A DNA stretch of 64,000 bases from the NCBI GenBank assembly GCA_036898135.1, contig CM072527.1, forward strand, positions 31,639,227 through 31,703,226, written 5' to 3'. Within the stretch, counting starts at the first letter, position 1. Every line of letters begins with the position of its first letter. Positions 9,974-21,668 of this stretch are shown here, one piece after another. The position numbers and the translations under genes are program-made. Below the pieces are notes generated by a model. That model made no database searches, was not told the origin of the DNA, and was given only the letters and a program-made list of their open reading frames with translations. Source of the stretch: Oncomelania hupensis. Taxonomy: Eukaryota > Mollusca > Gastropoda > Littorinimorpha > Pomatiopsidae.

Positions 9974-12360
9974 TCATGCACACATTCATACACTCGCAGA
10001 GAGAGAGGGAGAGATAGAAAGAAACAAAAAGTGTGAACAAGTAATTGTTTAAATTCCAGATTGAAACCAGGATATCAACGCCATGATTGATGGTTTTGAA
10101 ATGAAACAAGGGAAGTAAGGCATATAAATTGCAATGCTTCACAAACCTACGTCATATCAAACTATGACATCACTTCCTAAGCATAGAGCGACATGATTGG
10201 TTGATAATGCAGATAATGTTGCGTTTATTGTTTGATTTATTTTGTTATAAGCAGAAAAGTTTAAAGATGTTATGTTGCAAGATGTTAATGCGTGTAGTGG
10301 CTCAATACATAAACTTCCGCTCGCTATCAAACTCTTCTTTTACACATAAAAAGAAGATAAAATACTGTCACAGAAAATGAACGATATTTACTAGTGATAA
10401 TAAAATCACCTTCCTCGAAAGGTAGGCAATTTCAAGATAGTGACTTATCCGATCGAGGAGGTCGAGACCGAGTACGCGTTTGAGTCAATGCTGGATAGTC
10501 TCTTGTAGAATTTCTCGACACTCAGATCTGGTACAGTCATGGTTCTTCTTAGATGACTAGACTGTAGCCCTTCCCAATGGATGGTAAACAACACCCCATG
10601 GAAGTAAGGTGAAGATTCAGGAACAGGTTCCAGAATAAAGGTGAAAAGAGAAGAGATCCCACCAGTTACAAGACCTCTTCAGTTCGTAGCAATTCGACCC
10701 TCAGATCGTCAGTGGACAATGTGATCAGCGCTCTTCTCTCAAAGACGAGTTACAGGACATCGAAGTAGACAGCACTTGGCTATAGCTGCAACAGGTCTAC
10801 GTTGACATCGTCTGCTCCCGGCTGTCTTCCATCTCTGGCATCAATCTTGTCAATCTTCTTCAGCAAAGGTGTCCAAACGGTTCTCTGTGGTACTATCCTC
10901 AACAACACGTCGCCGAAGGAAAGAAGATGACGATGCCTAGATTGAATGTTCAGATTTTCAATATCTTGGATGACGGTTTTCGACCGTTGAAAAGCAGAGC
11001 TCGGAGGGTGTGGTCCTCTCGCTTTGAAGTCTGAGTCACAAGTGTTGGTAAACAAATGTGCCTACGATGAAATACCTGTGCAACTCGTTGTCAATACCAA
11101 CTTTACGTCCCACGAATATGAGAAGAGTACTACGTCAAAAATCTTCAAAACAAAAATGGCTGCTTTAAGAATACGTCACTTCATTGTGAGGTCATAGATT
11201 CTTGACTAGATTGTCTTTTTACTATCATTCATATTTAATATACAGTAACTTCACATAATATAAACAACTACAATTATTCTTTACTTCTCAGTTTAGAAGA
11301 GAATAATAATTTTAGATTATCTCGAGTGCTATGTCCAAAAATGAAATAACTGAATTTCATTACAATGCACAATGAACATCTAGTAAACATTTTAGTCGCA
11401 TGGATAATTTTACAGAAACGGTGAACACTGTTGTAAAAAGCAGCGGTTTCGTTTGTCGGACACTGGCTCGGAAAAAAAGCCTTTTTGCCTCACTTAAAAT
11501 CAAGTTCATGAACTCACCCTTGATAGATTTTTTTAGGCCTATTTTCAGCACAAATGGTAACATTTAAGACGTACTTCTCACACCTGATTCAGATTGGCGA
11601 TTCTGAGTCGTGATTTTGAGGGACCAAGGCGTGATTACGCCCGATCTTGGCGTAATCCTGGTTCTTAGCGCATTTCCAGCTCAAGAGCTACTCCAGACGT
11701 GGAACTTTGGCCAGTGTGGGTGTCCACTATTCTTATTATTTCATCTGTTCTCAGCAGAATGTTGGGTGCCACATGTAAGCTGTTTAATGATGACAACATA
11801 TGCCGATGATATGGGCGTACATTTATAGTTTCTAAAACACATGTATGTATACAATGGTACAGTGATATTTAACATGGACACATGCCACACTTACACACAC
11901 CACAATGACACACACACATATATGTACACATGTACACACAAAACACACAGAGACTCTGCCACCCTTCATCCACCTCCCTCTCCCCCCTCCTACTCCCTCC
12001 TGCTCCACAAATAAAACAGACAAAAATGCCTGCAGGGGTTCTTTTGGCAATGGCAGGGAGACCCCCAAAAGGCCTCCATTGTTTTGCCTGGGAGGAATTG
12101 GGGTTATCTTTCTAATTAATTCAGCCATGCCTCAGTGATTCTGTACAATAACATGAGTGTCTGCTGGGGAGCTAGATTAGTGAGCTATGATCTAGGTTCT
12201 GGCCTAGGTAAATTCAACACTACTTTGATTTTGAATCCCTGAGGATTAATCTTAGAGATCTGTTTTTAGCAGACTGTTTGTAGACACTGTCTACTCTGTA
12301 TGCAGGATGTAGGTTACAAGATCAAAGTTAGTTCTTTGTTCCATTCAGCAGTAGTGTTAG
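9974..12360. other. Intron 1, middle part
   Basis: Mostly unassigned. A short S1 fragment lies at about 11655-11705 (cgcatttccagctcaagagc). A minus-strand open frame at 10780-11055 has no recognisable domain. A (CA)n-rich patch lies at 11880-11945. Confidence 0.5.

Positions 12361-12365
<5 letters not shown>

Positions 12366-12395
<30 letters not shown>
12366..12395. repeat. Poly-T run
   Basis: About 30 T, then (GT)n; possibly the complement of a retroelement poly-A tail. Confidence 0.93.
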
Positions 12396-12404
<9 letters not shown>

Positions 12405-12598
12405 CTGGTCTTACCCTCAGGGTAATAATAAATTAATAATGGCTGTTTAAACCCCTTTAAGTTTGCCATTACTTCTGCATTAAATTTAAATGGTTTACAG
12501 GGAAGGAGGAGAGGGAAGAGGGCCTTGCATCTTTTCTGATGTCCATCGGGAGTTGAATTGCATCTTCTTTTTTATTTCAAGATGACTACTCATACTGT

Positions 12599-12850
12599 CT
12601 TGGGTGGCTCAGTTGTGCAGTGGTTGGGGCCCACGCTGCAATGGTCGAGCTTGGGTAGTACTTGATGGGGGTAACCGTGCTTGGATGGCAACTACCAAAA
12701 CTGCCAAAAGACTCAAAGTTTGAACCAAGCACCAAACACACCCCAGTTAACCCAGCTGTGAATGGGTACCTGGTTCTGTTTAAAACTGGGGAATGTAACA
12801 GAAAAATGAGGTCCCAATTGACTGCAAGGTTACGGGAACACTTTTACTTT
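12599..12850 (+). repeat. SINE-like repeat S2 with 5S rRNA-like region, copy A
   Basis: The start tgggtggctcagttgtgcag fits a Pol III A box (TGGCTCAGTTG). At about 12645-12680 it has gggtagtacttgatgggggt, diverged from the 5S rRNA control region. The 3' part has gaatgggtacctggttctgt and aactggggaatgtaac, shared with copy B. Confidence 0.75.
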
Positions 12851-13198
12851 TTTTTTCAAACTATTTCTCAGTTTCTATTATTTTTCTTTTGTTCCGGCAT
12901 GTTTCTCTGTTTCTCACTCTTCCACCCTCCCTTCTCTCCCTCCCCACTGTAATCACCACCCTTCCCGCTATTTCTGCCTTCATTCTTTATTTCTTGTCAA
13001 TCTCAGAATCTGCAAGCTTGGTCTCACTCACAACTTAGATATGAGCTGATCTCATCATTACCTAATGATGATGCTTGAAGTTGAACTGTCCAGCCTAGGT
13101 GTTGTTAGGGTTAAACTGATAGGCTTACATGTTATGATGTTCTTCACTTGTGTGTGTATTTGAACTTTGAATGATACTGGGGACTGTTCTGTTGTCAG

Positions 13199-13314
13199 CG
13201 CAAACATGGATCATCTGCCTGAAGTGACGTTGGGGATTCAACCCAGCGACCAGAATCTTGCAGACTCATCATCGAGCGGATCTTTTTCTTCCTCACACGG
13301 CATGCTTTTACCCA
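13199..13314 (+). CDS. CDK5RAP2: Exon 2, residues 17-55
   Basis: Acceptor gttgtcag, donor A|gtaagt, phase 1 at the end. It encodes NMDHLPEVTLGIQPSDQ then a Ser-rich stretch and HGMLLP. An internal ATG at 13206 could start a shorter form if exon 1 were replaced. The acidic, Ser-rich linker preceding CM1 resembles the disordered N-terminus of CDK5RAP2 in style. Confidence 0.82.
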
Positions 13315-13393
13315 GTAAGTTGATCATTTATCCACTTCAGGGAAATATTGATTCCTAAAAACTCTGAAGAATATTAATGTTACTGTTATCAAT

Positions 13394-14095
13394 CAGTGAT
13401 GGAGACAGTTTTTAAGCTAGGGGTATTTATACCCTCAACCAAAACATGTGGGGGTTTTCATACTTCATTGCAAACATAAAGGGTTTTTTATACCCCCTTT
13501 CAGTTTTGTAGGGGGTACACCAACATACGTAATAAACACTTTGCGTGGAAAGTCTTTTCATCAGTTTGAGTTTCTTCAGCCGGGCCCAGTTGCGGCTCAT
13601 CTTTCTTCTCTTACCGAGCACTCAAAGCCAAAGGCTGACAAAAAAGTTTGTTTTTCTTTTCCTTCATCTTGTTTTACTTTTTTTGAGCAATTAGTTTTGT
13701 CTGATTTATTTTTCCTTTTCTTTGGCTTCCCCTCAGATCGCTGCTTGTCGGCCATGTTTAATGTTGGGTTGTTTAGCCAATCAAAAGCGTCGAGAAAAAA
13801 GAGTGAATATTATAGTGCATATGATTGGCTGTTTCTCGGAAGCTACAGAATGAATAGGAGGGGGAGAGAGGGTGGTAGGGCGGACGCACAGGCACACGAT
13901 CCAAATCGAGCGAAAGCTGTACGCACGACCGATATAGTTGTACCTGATGATACCTCCCAACAACTTAGCTTTACGTGTTCATACCCCTTTGGCACTGACT
14001 TTGTGTGTGTTTATACCCTTTCATTACATTTTCGTTACGTGATTTCCCAACTCAGTACGTGAAACACGTACGATTGTACGTGATCTCCAACACTG
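13394..14095. mobile_element. hAT-type element with 5-bp target duplication, 702 bp
   Basis: Ends cagtgatggagac and gatctccaacactg (complementary with two mismatches), flanked by tcaat on both sides. The interior has repeated ggggt/tataccc motifs and no recognised transposase. Confidence 0.72.
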
Positions 14096-14989
14096 TCAAT
14101 GGAAATCATTGCAAAACATCATACTTTGAGAGATTGTTGATATAAGAAATCTTTCCATCATAATGTGTTGAGGGGTGAGCTGGAGAAGTATGAAGTTATG
14201 ATTCTGATTGGTATAAAATGATGAGGCCTATTAGTTTAATATTGTGGCAGTAATAACTTAATAAGCCTTGCTGTTTTAGAAGTCACCTTGCTAATGTTAA
14301 TTTTTTTGTTCATATGCTTGATTAGCATTGTGTGAAACTGGAGATGAGTGTTACCTTACCATTGTATCTTGCAGGACCCTATCAAATACCTAATGCTGTA
14401 TTACTATTAGTGTACCGTTAATGAAATGGTTCTACTTCTAGTGTTACTGGCTGGGTCACACAGCCATGGGCACATCAAAGTATTTCATGGAGCTGGAAAT
14501 TAAAGTGTCATTGGTCGACTTAAAGTTAAGCTATAGTTATCCCACACTGTGGCACTGCCTACATTATGGTGAAACTTAAGGATCCAAATAATGCTACTAA
14601 TAATTATTTGTCATTTGTACAACACTTTTCCTCTATTGGAGATCAAAGCGCTTGGTTAAGGGGTACATGGGGCTAACAAAGGAATATCAGACTGTTATTA
14701 TTACAAATAACAACCTCAGCAAAGAATGCAATTTAATATAACTTAAATGATGAAACAAAATATACAACACACAACGCCTTTTACTTAGAATTTATATTTC
14801 AGAGAGATTTGCTTCTTCGTCAGTCTTTCAAAACAAGCCATGCGACAGTTTTGTCTGTCCATCTGGCTATTTTGCATATGGTTTGCATCAAAATAACCGC
14901 ATTTAAGTTTTTGTCTTTTTGCCAAAAACAAGAGCTGAGACCTAGAGGGTGGAGGTGATTGCTGACAGATTGCAAATTTTGATCTATTA

Positions 14990-15090
14990 TTATTTGATTT
15001 TAGAAAAAATATATATTATAAATAATATACATAGAGTTTTTGCAGCTCATGACGCTGGCCGATACAGGATCTGACTCGTCTTTATGGTTT
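14990..15090 (-). repeat. SINE-like repeat S1, fragment
   Basis: Contains gctcatgacgctggccgata and caggatctgactcg, after AT-rich sequence. Same orientation as the copy at 24872. Confidence 0.6.
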
Positions 15091-15661
15091 AGCATAGACT
15101 AGATTGATAGTTGTTCTTTGTGTGTGTTGATTTGCTCTTCCCTGCAGAGAGACAGGCATGCCTTTTTAGTATTGGTTGTAATTTGCTGATTGTGTTTCAT
15201 GAAAGAATAATGAGGAAATGTGACAGTAGTTTTGTGTGTGTGGGGAGGGGGGAGGATGTGGGGGGAGCAGGAGTGATGAGGTGGGGAGGGAATGAAAAAG
15301 CATAGTACAATATTTACATTGGACTGGAGCATTGGTTGTGTTTTTGTGTGTTTCGCTTGCATGAGCTTTGGGGTTTCCATGAACTTAATGTGTGCTGCAG
15401 GGAGTTGGGGAAGCTAATTGGAATTAACAAAATTAGCTAATTATCTGTGGAAGAACTGTAAATTGTTACACCAGATGAACACTTCTGGAATTGTTTCACT
15501 GCAGACTTTAAGATTGTTGTAGGCAATTTAAAATAAAGTTCTTGAGAGATGAACCACAGCCAACCACAGTATATAATATGTGAAAATTGCTTTTTATAGT
15601 TTTAACTGTCAATCAGTGGTAACGCATTTACTTGAAACAAAAATGTATTCCGATGCTTGCA

Positions 15662-15870
15662 CTTGCAGTGTTAGAATTTTATTTCTGATCACTGATTTCA
15701 TCTAAAGAGCAGTGCAGCAGCCCATATTGGCCCTTTACCGAACACTTGGTTTGATGTCTACTTATGTCAGCTAAGATTGCTCACGCAATGTCGGGCAACT
15801 GGCCAATATGGCTGCTGTGGTCACTGTGAAATAAAATCAGAGATCAGCAATGAAATCCTACCACTGCAAG
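15662..15870. repeat. Full-length inverted repeat (foldback MITE), 209 bp
   Basis: The left arm cttgcagtgttagaatttta pairs with the right arm, ending aatcctaccactgcaag. Pairing continues inward through cagcagcccatattggccc and the complement of ggccaatatggctgctg. Nearly the whole unit can fold into one hairpin. Confidence 0.85.
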
Positions 15871-16359
15871 GATCATAATATGTTTTGTTTGATGCAAACG
15901 CTGTACTGTTCACCCAAGTTATCTGCAGTGCTCACTAGGGAGTTACTTTTCAACCACCATGCAGTTGGCTACTAGGAGTGTGGAGTGTTCGTGGAAGATG
16001 TTAGGTGAAGACTCGAGGTACTATTATTGTAGCTGAAGAAGAAGTTGGTCCACGGAGTTTTGCGTAGGTTGTGGATTTACGTGTTGACAGTGCGTTATTA
16101 TTATTATCACAATGCACGAGGAAGAAAACAATGATCTGTACCCTGATGATGGAGAAATGTTGGAAGGTAGCAATTGTTTAGTAACAATTATTTCTTTTTA
16201 AAATCCATCTGTTTAATTATTTATTCTTTAATTTAAAATTTAAAAAAAAAACTTTCTTTACTTCACTCATGTCCTAGATGTGTGAGTGCTTGCTACACAT
16301 ATACACACAGCAAGCACTAGGATCCTTCTCCCAATACTTGTATTGGAGAGGATTGTGCC

Positions 16360-16485
16360 CGTTGTCTGGGTCTTAGACTATGCGCCCAAGAGCTGCAAGT
16401 GGGCGGATTGTGCTAGATCCTGTGGTGGCGGGCGCCTTGAGCAGCTGTTGAGCTGGAAAAGCGCTATACGTAAAGGGTTAACCTT
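16360..16485 (+). repeat. SINE-like repeat S1, plus-oriented copy
   Basis: Contains ggcgggcgccttgagcagct and gttgagctggaaaagcgcta, the conserved S1 end, with upstream gactatgcgcccaagagctg. Confidence 0.75.
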
Positions 16486-16651
16486 TAGTTTGTTTTATGA
16501 ATGCATTTTTTTTTTTTTAGGATGCCTAAATAGGTACCAGTAAGTAGATGGGAAACGTTTTTGTAAAACTTGATTTGTATCGCCAGCAGTCACATGATTT
16601 TCACAGCTTTGGATACACTGAATACCTCAGGTAAGGAAACAATGCGAAATG

Positions 16652-17372
16652 CAGACCTGCGCACACTCAAAATGCTCATCAGTAGCAAACAAACCAAATT
16701 TCAGTAGTTTTAAAAAATTGTCAGTGGCAAGCTGTAACGACAGTTCAAGACATAATTCTGCTCACAAAGCACACAAACTGAAACACTACGAGGCAGTAGA
16801 ATGGGAATTACAATCTATTCAAGCCAAGCTAAAACATCAACACTGTTACATTTTTTTTTGTTTAACAAAACCTTTATTAGCAGAGTATCAAAATATACAA
16901 ATTAGGACAATATTTTATTTAACAAAATGTATGGCTGGACAGATTAATAATGATTTTAACTTGGTTACATACTTTTTAACTGCATTGAATAACTTGATTT
17001 CCAGCACTGTTGTGCCGTTCTCTTCTTTTTTGGTGACAGAGCTGGGTCAGATGAATTCTCTTCACTGACACTATCTCTTCTCACTCTTTTTATTTTTCAA
17101 AGCTGGCTCCATAATTAATTTTTTAAAATCACAAGTATGAAGTTGCCACTACACAAATGCTGAACAAACTAGAAACAAACGCGTGCTTCCGGTTAGAAAA
17201 ACGTCTTTTAAGCACAACTAGTAAAAAACATCTTAAAACAAAAAAAAAGTTAAAAAAAAAATTTAAGTAAAAAAATCGGAATTTCGGAATTTGAATAAGT
17301 AATTTGTAGCTCCGTATTCTGCTCATGAAAATCGGAGCAAATACGGAAAATCCGTAGATGTGCACAGGTCTG
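16652..17372. mobile_element. hAT-type element, CAGACCTGTGCAC family, 721 bp
   Basis: Ends cagacctgcgcacactc and gtgcacaggtctg, flanked by a perfect 6-bp duplication, gaaatg (16646-16651, 17373-17378). The first 120 bp and last 100 bp match the short copy at 18598-18804. An open frame at 16649-17068 is not recognisable as transposase. Confidence 0.92.
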
Positions 17373-17662
17373 GAAATGGTCATCTGTATCTATGGCACAA
17401 AATCCATAAACTCCAAATGCTTGCAGCGGAGAAGGGGAGGTGGAGCTCTCAATTCATTCCCTTATTATATGGAGGACAGCATCTGATGAGCGTTGCACAT
17501 CCAGGGTGCTGTGATCTAGCTCCAATCCCATTTTTGTAATGGAGACCACTGCCACCAGAGCTTTACACTATCCGACATGTTAAACTTTTACACCAGTTTG
17601 TTGTCCCCCTTGTACAGTGGACATGGGATGGTGACTTGTAATTGTTTTGTCGTCTGTTACAG

Positions 17663-17736
17663 GCCTGGCGAAGTGTACTTCTAACAGTGGACGCATGTCA
17701 CCAGTTAGGGGGCGAACTATGAAAGAATATGACCAG
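17663..17736 (+). CDS. CDK5RAP2: Exon 3, residues 56-80, entry into CM1
   Basis: Acceptor ctgttacag, donor CAG|gtaacc. It encodes LAKCTSNSGRMSPVRGRTMK followed by EYDQ. The RGRTMKEYDQ segment leads straight into the CM1 helix, as the equivalent residues do in vertebrate CDK5RAP2. The SP motif before CM1 could be a phosphorylation site, which is inference. Confidence 0.9.
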
Positions 17737-17867
17737 GTAACCAACCCCTTTTATTCATTTTGTTTATTCCAGAGTTTTGTTGTTGCTGTTGAACTTATGG
17801 TATTTATCATTAAGGTTAACACGTCAAGTGTCTGTGGCGTGTTTATGTCTACATTCAGTTCAATAAC

Positions 17868-18125
17868 TGTGGGTGGCGTAGTGGCATATTGGTTTGATGA
17901 GCACACACCAGAAATCTTTCATCTTAAGCAACGTCGAGAGCTGTTGAGTGTTAGTACTGGGAAGGCCACCACTAAATGGCAACAAAGAATGAAACAAGTG
18001 GATGACGAACTGCTCAGTCCAGCCAGCGGTGAATGGGTACCTGGACCTGTTTAGAACCAGGGAAGGTAGAGCAGCGAGGGAGAGGAGATAGGCTTTGCCT
18101 TCATTAAACTTGTCTGGAGGAAAGG
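17868..18125 (+). repeat. SINE-like repeat S2 with 5S rRNA-like region, copy B
   Basis: The start gtgggtggcgtagtggcata is A-box-like; then come ttaagcaacgtcgagagctg and gttagtactgggaaggccac, close to 5S rRNA box A and C. The 3' part, gaatgggtacctggacctgt and ggtagagcagcgagggagag, is shared with the other S2 copies. Confidence 0.8.
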
Positions 18126-18597
18126 GAAGTCTCTAATGTCTTCCCCCACCCCCTCTCCCTCCCCTCCGTTCGGGGTGCCTGGGGTTTCATTATAAATAGT
18201 ACCCCCGCTTTCTAGAAATTTAGTGCTTTAAATTCCCACTGTCGCTGTCTTTCTCCTTTGTTCTTTCTCATTCCTACTCTGTTCTATCAATCTACTATAC
18301 TATCTTCTTCTTCGCTAGACCAGTCACCTACCTTTTTTCTTGAAAACTCTTCTGGGACAAAACTCCTCATTTGTGTGTGAGGTCTGTTGGATCAGCAGCT
18401 TCCTATGATGTTATTATTTGGCAATGTAGGCATTTTATATGTATGTGTTTTGTTGATATTTTATAATGTTTGTATTCTATTTTGTTTTTGTAAACGAGGG
18501 TTTGATAAATTAGAGTATAGCCTCAGCGTCCCCTGCGTGGGATGCCTTTTTTGTAAAGTGACTGGCTGGAGGAGTGCCTTCAGTGTTACCACAAAGG

Positions 18598-18804
18598 AAG
18601 ACCTGTGCACACTCAAAATGCTCATCAGTAGCAAACAAACCAAATTTCAATAGTTTTTAAAAGTTTTCAGTAGCAAGCTGTAACGACAGTTCAAGACATA
18701 ATTCTGCTCACAAAGTGGAATTTCGGAATTTTTAATAAGTAATCCGTATTCTGCTCATGAAAATCGGAGAAAATATGGAAAATCCGTAGATGTGCACAGG
18801 TCTG
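18598..18804. mobile_element. hAT-type MITE, CAGACCTGTGCAC family, 207 bp
   Basis: Short copy of the family at 16652, with a perfect 6-bp duplication, caaagg (18592-18597, 18805-18810). The first base of the left end is mutated (a for c). Confidence 0.92.
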
Positions 18805-18879
18805 CAAAGGTTGTTTTGGCAGATCTTTTATGCGGATGAGGGTTGAGTCCTCTTTCAGCAAAGTTGTGGTCTTGATTTT

Positions 18880-18918
18880 GTGGTCCTGATTCGGCTCTTT
18901 GCAGTCCGCTGGACCCTG
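18880..18918 (+). repeat. 39-bp block shared with 61328-61366
   Basis: tgtggtcctgattcggctct followed by ttgcagtccgctggaccc; the inverted partner lies 42 kb downstream. Confidence 0.8.
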
Positions 18919-19107
18919 TATATTTTTTGGACACATTTTCACACGTAAAGTATAATATCCTCTACAAAAATATGTTTAATTGATGAGAAATGTAATTTTA
19001 ATTGATAATTAGAATGTACCGATTTTGTTTTCCTCATCAATGGGAAAATTAAATTCAGTAATGAATATTTTATTGCTGTTGTTCATGGAATTGTATGCAC
19101 CTTACAG

Positions 19108-19215
19108 CAAATCACAGATCTAAAGAAGGAGAATTTTAGCCTGAAGCTGCGGATTTACTTTTTGGAGGAACGTATGCAGCAGAAGTTTGGGGATGGAGAG
19201 GATGTGTTCAAAACG
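19108..19215 (+). CDS. CDK5RAP2: Exon 4, residues 81-116, CM1 core
   Basis: Acceptor cttacag, donor ACG|gtgagt, phase 0 on both sides. It encodes QITDLKKENFSLKLRIYFLE and then ERMQQKFGDGEDVFKT. This is the heart of the Centrosomin motif 1 (Cnn_1N), the best conserved segment of the family. Phe90 in KENF corresponds to CDK5RAP2 Phe75, required for gamma-TuRC binding. This exon alone identifies the gene. Confidence 0.97.
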
Positions 19216-19656
19216 GTGAGTCCTTTTAATAGGAAGTTCAATTTCCACTCCAGTGAATGATTCCCCTCTTTTTTTATTTCCCCTCTTTTTTGTTGCCTTT
19301 TCTGGAGGAGACTTTGTAAGTGTGTTTTTCTTGCTTCCTCCTGTTTCTTTGCAGTGTTCCCACAAACGACCTGCCTTCAATGTTCCCAAAGGAACAATTG
19401 CAATGAGACCCTCGGTATCGGTGTGTGGCTGTGATTTGCCATGTAAGTGGCGGTGTGAGTGTGTGTCTTTTGTTGAAAGTTGAGCCAAATTTTCAGAAAT
19501 CATCAAAGACGGCTTCAGTTTTTGTGAGCACCGTCCTGGACCCCTTTTGTTTGAGTAGCTGACATTGTGGTTGTGGTGACTTCACTTTTTCTTGCATTGC
19601 TTTTTATTTGTGGGAGGGAGGGGTGGGTAGAAGTGAGAGGTGAAGAGACCGACATT

Positions 19657-19659
<3 letters not shown>

Positions 19660-19700
<41 letters not shown>
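19660..19700. repeat. (GA)n microsatellite
   Basis: About twenty GA units in intron 4, followed by three diverged ~60-bp repeats (attttattcaagctgaa ... ctaaggagcatta) at about 19720-19890. Confidence 0.93.
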
Positions 19701-19703
<3 letters not shown>

Positions 19704-20291
19704 ATATCACTTTGGAAGATAGTAATTTTATTCAAGCTGAATGGACTCCCTAAGGAGCATTAAAGTCCTATGGGCTTCATATTGATAGTAATTTTATTCA
19801 AGCTGAACGGGTTCCCTAAGGAGCATTAGAGTCATAGAGGCTTCATATTGATTGTAATTTTCTCCAATTTGAATGGCTTCTCTAAGGAGTCGTGTGGTTT
19901 CCACCCTTCTAGTTTTGTCTGTCTTAGCTTTGTTAGATTATTCAGAGGTGCCAACCAGTACAGATTGACCGTATTTAATTACGGCGAAGTGAATTAAATA
20001 CGGAAATACGGTAGCTATTATAAAAATACGAAGAAGTTGTCGATCGTTTATCTTTGCCAGCGGTGCTTCTGTACCGGTTTCTGGTCTCACAATAGTACTC
20101 TTGCACTCACTGAACGTCGCTGTGTGCCTGTGGTATTTTCCGACACTCTTTTTTCGATTCATGACTTTACCCTAATCAATCACGTGATGAAAACCGAATC
20201 AAGCATGCGCGTGGTTCTTACCCAACCGCTAGACCCGAATCAAACACGTGACCCATTTGTCCAATGAATACACTCGTTCTTAGCCTTTCAG

Positions 20292-20474
20292 GGTGAAGAC
20301 TATAATAGAGGGTACAGGTCTATTTTTAGACTGACGTCAACTGGGGTTAGGGTAGGATTGGGTTAGGGGTACACTATCCTACCCAATCCTACCCTACCCT
20401 ATCCTAACTCTACCCTACCCTACCCCTAATCTAAAACTAGACCTGTACGAGTTCCCTCCATAATAGTCTTCACC
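20292..20474. mobile_element. Mutator-like MITE, 183 bp, nested in hAT element
   Basis: Ends ggtgaagactataatagagg and the complement of ccataatagtcttcacc, with a perfect 9-bp duplication, gcctttcag (20283-20291, 20475-20483). The interior is made of ggttagggt/accctaccct-like repeats in inverted order. A 9-bp duplication is the hallmark of the Mutator superfamily. Confidence 0.9.
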
Positions 20475-20503
20475 GCCTTTCAGAGTGTTTCAAAATCGCG
20501 AAA

Positions 20504-21015
20504 ATGGCAGGATGTGGTACAGGTAGACTTAGAAAAAGAAAAGCTGCTAAGTCTGACGAAGCCGATTCCTCATCAAAGAAAACAAAGCCTGCAACTAAAC
20601 GACTGCGAGATTTTCTGCATTCATACACAGACGCACATCCATGCATGATTGTGTCAAAACTGTCAACAAAGTACGAATGCGGTACTGTCCATGGCTTCGA
20701 TTTTTAAAAATAAGTCTTGGTGTCTTTGACGATGTTGCCAGGCATGTTGCATCTGCTAGACACAAATCTTACTTACTGTCCAAGATCATGCTGAGGATTC
20801 TCCTGATCCCTGTGTCCAACTGTTCATGTGAAATGGTCTTTTCTCTGGTTAAAAAAAATAAAACTAACTTTAGAGGGACTATTGGAAATAAGACACTGAA
20901 TGTCAAGCTGCAGTTGAAATCAAGAAACTCAAATATGGACTGCTACAAACCAAAACTCTCTACAACACTTCTGAAAAAGTGCAGAAAGGTAACTGCTAAG
21001 TCCTTGAAACAATAG
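20504..21015 (+). pseudogene. hAT transposase: zinc-finger N-terminus joined to dimerisation C-terminus
   Basis: The first frame reads MAGCGTGRLRKRKAAKSDEA, then ATKRLRDFLHSYTDAHPCM and SKLSTKYECGTVHGFDF. After a frameshift near 20700 the text continues SLGVFDDVARHVASARHKS, which completes a zinc-finger-like C/H pattern. It then jumps straight to LSKIMLRILLIPVSNCSCEM and VFSLVKKNKTNFRG, the hAT C-terminal dimerisation region (IPVSNxxxExxFS...KTxxR). The whole catalytic middle is missing. It cannot transpose on its own. Confidence 0.88.
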
Positions 21016-21414
21016 AACTGTTTTGTTGCTGACACTGCTTTTATTGGAAAGACTATCAGTATCATTCATTTTAAGTAAAACAAGTGTAGTGTTCAACAAG
21101 CTGATTTTCATGGTGATTTTCGAGTAAAACAAGTGTGGTGTTCAACAAGCTGATTTTCATGGTGATTTTAGAGGACTGAAAATATCCTGCTATTTCAGAG
21201 GTAAACCTGTCGTTACTTTATAGTGTCATAGGCTGGGTTTTGGGAGAAAAAAAATACTGACAAGTGTTAAACAATACTGACAAACGGGTCTGGAAATACT
21301 GACAAGAAGATTAGGGGGTTGGCACCTCTGATTATTGATTGTAAAGGGGAAGATCCTATTAAGTGGCTAGCATCATTTTGACTGTTGTTTTGTGGCTTGT
21401 ATGTTATTTTCCAG

Positions 21415-21491
21415 AATATTGAGTTGAAAGTGACCTGCCAGAGCCTGAAGAATGAGCTTGAAGATAAACAGGAGCTTCTACGCAAAGCCAG
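21415..21491 (+). CDS. CDK5RAP2: Exon 5, residues 117-141, CM1 end
   Basis: Acceptor attttccag, donor AG|gtaata, ending in phase 2. It encodes NIELKVTCQSLKNELEDKQE and LLRKA. This is the family's typical continuation after CM1, a helix with ELKVE-type and KQELL segments. Confidence 0.93.
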
Positions 21492-21668
21492 GTAATACTT
21501 TGGACTACCGAACGTGTAAGAATAATACATGGATTTATAACGTGCGCATCTCTGGGCCACGATGATGGTGATGGTGATGACGAGGATGATGGTGGTGATG
21601 AGGAGGATGAGGGTGTTGATGATGATTGAGGATGATGATTGAAAAAGGGGTGTTTTGTGTGCATACAG

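Larger units (their letters stand above)
19943..21330 (+). mobile_element. hAT-type transposon, CAGAGGTGCC family, internally deleted, 1388 bp
   Basis: Ends cagaggtgccaacc and ggttggcacctctg, flanked by attatt on both sides (19937-19942, 21331-21336). Inside are two joined transposase fragments (20504-21015) and a nested Mutator-like MITE (20292-20474). The 425-bp copies at 52402 and 55038 carry the same ends. Confidence 0.94.

Noticed and set aside
10780..11055. 91-codon minus-strand frame in intron 1
   Set aside because: No domain or motif recognised, no splice or transposon context.
10158..11205. Possible inverted ends ctatgacatcac and gtgaggtcatag
   Set aside because: Match is short and imperfect, and no target duplication was found.
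16112..16166. Acidic start MHEEENNDLYPDDGEMLEG followed by gtagc, as a piggyBac-like N-terminus
   Set aside because: Too short, and no matching TTAA-flanked ends could be identified.
20340..20445. Interstitial telomere repeat
   Set aside because: The ggttaggg-like units lie inside a 183-bp element with inverted ends and a 9-bp duplication, so they are part of a MITE.
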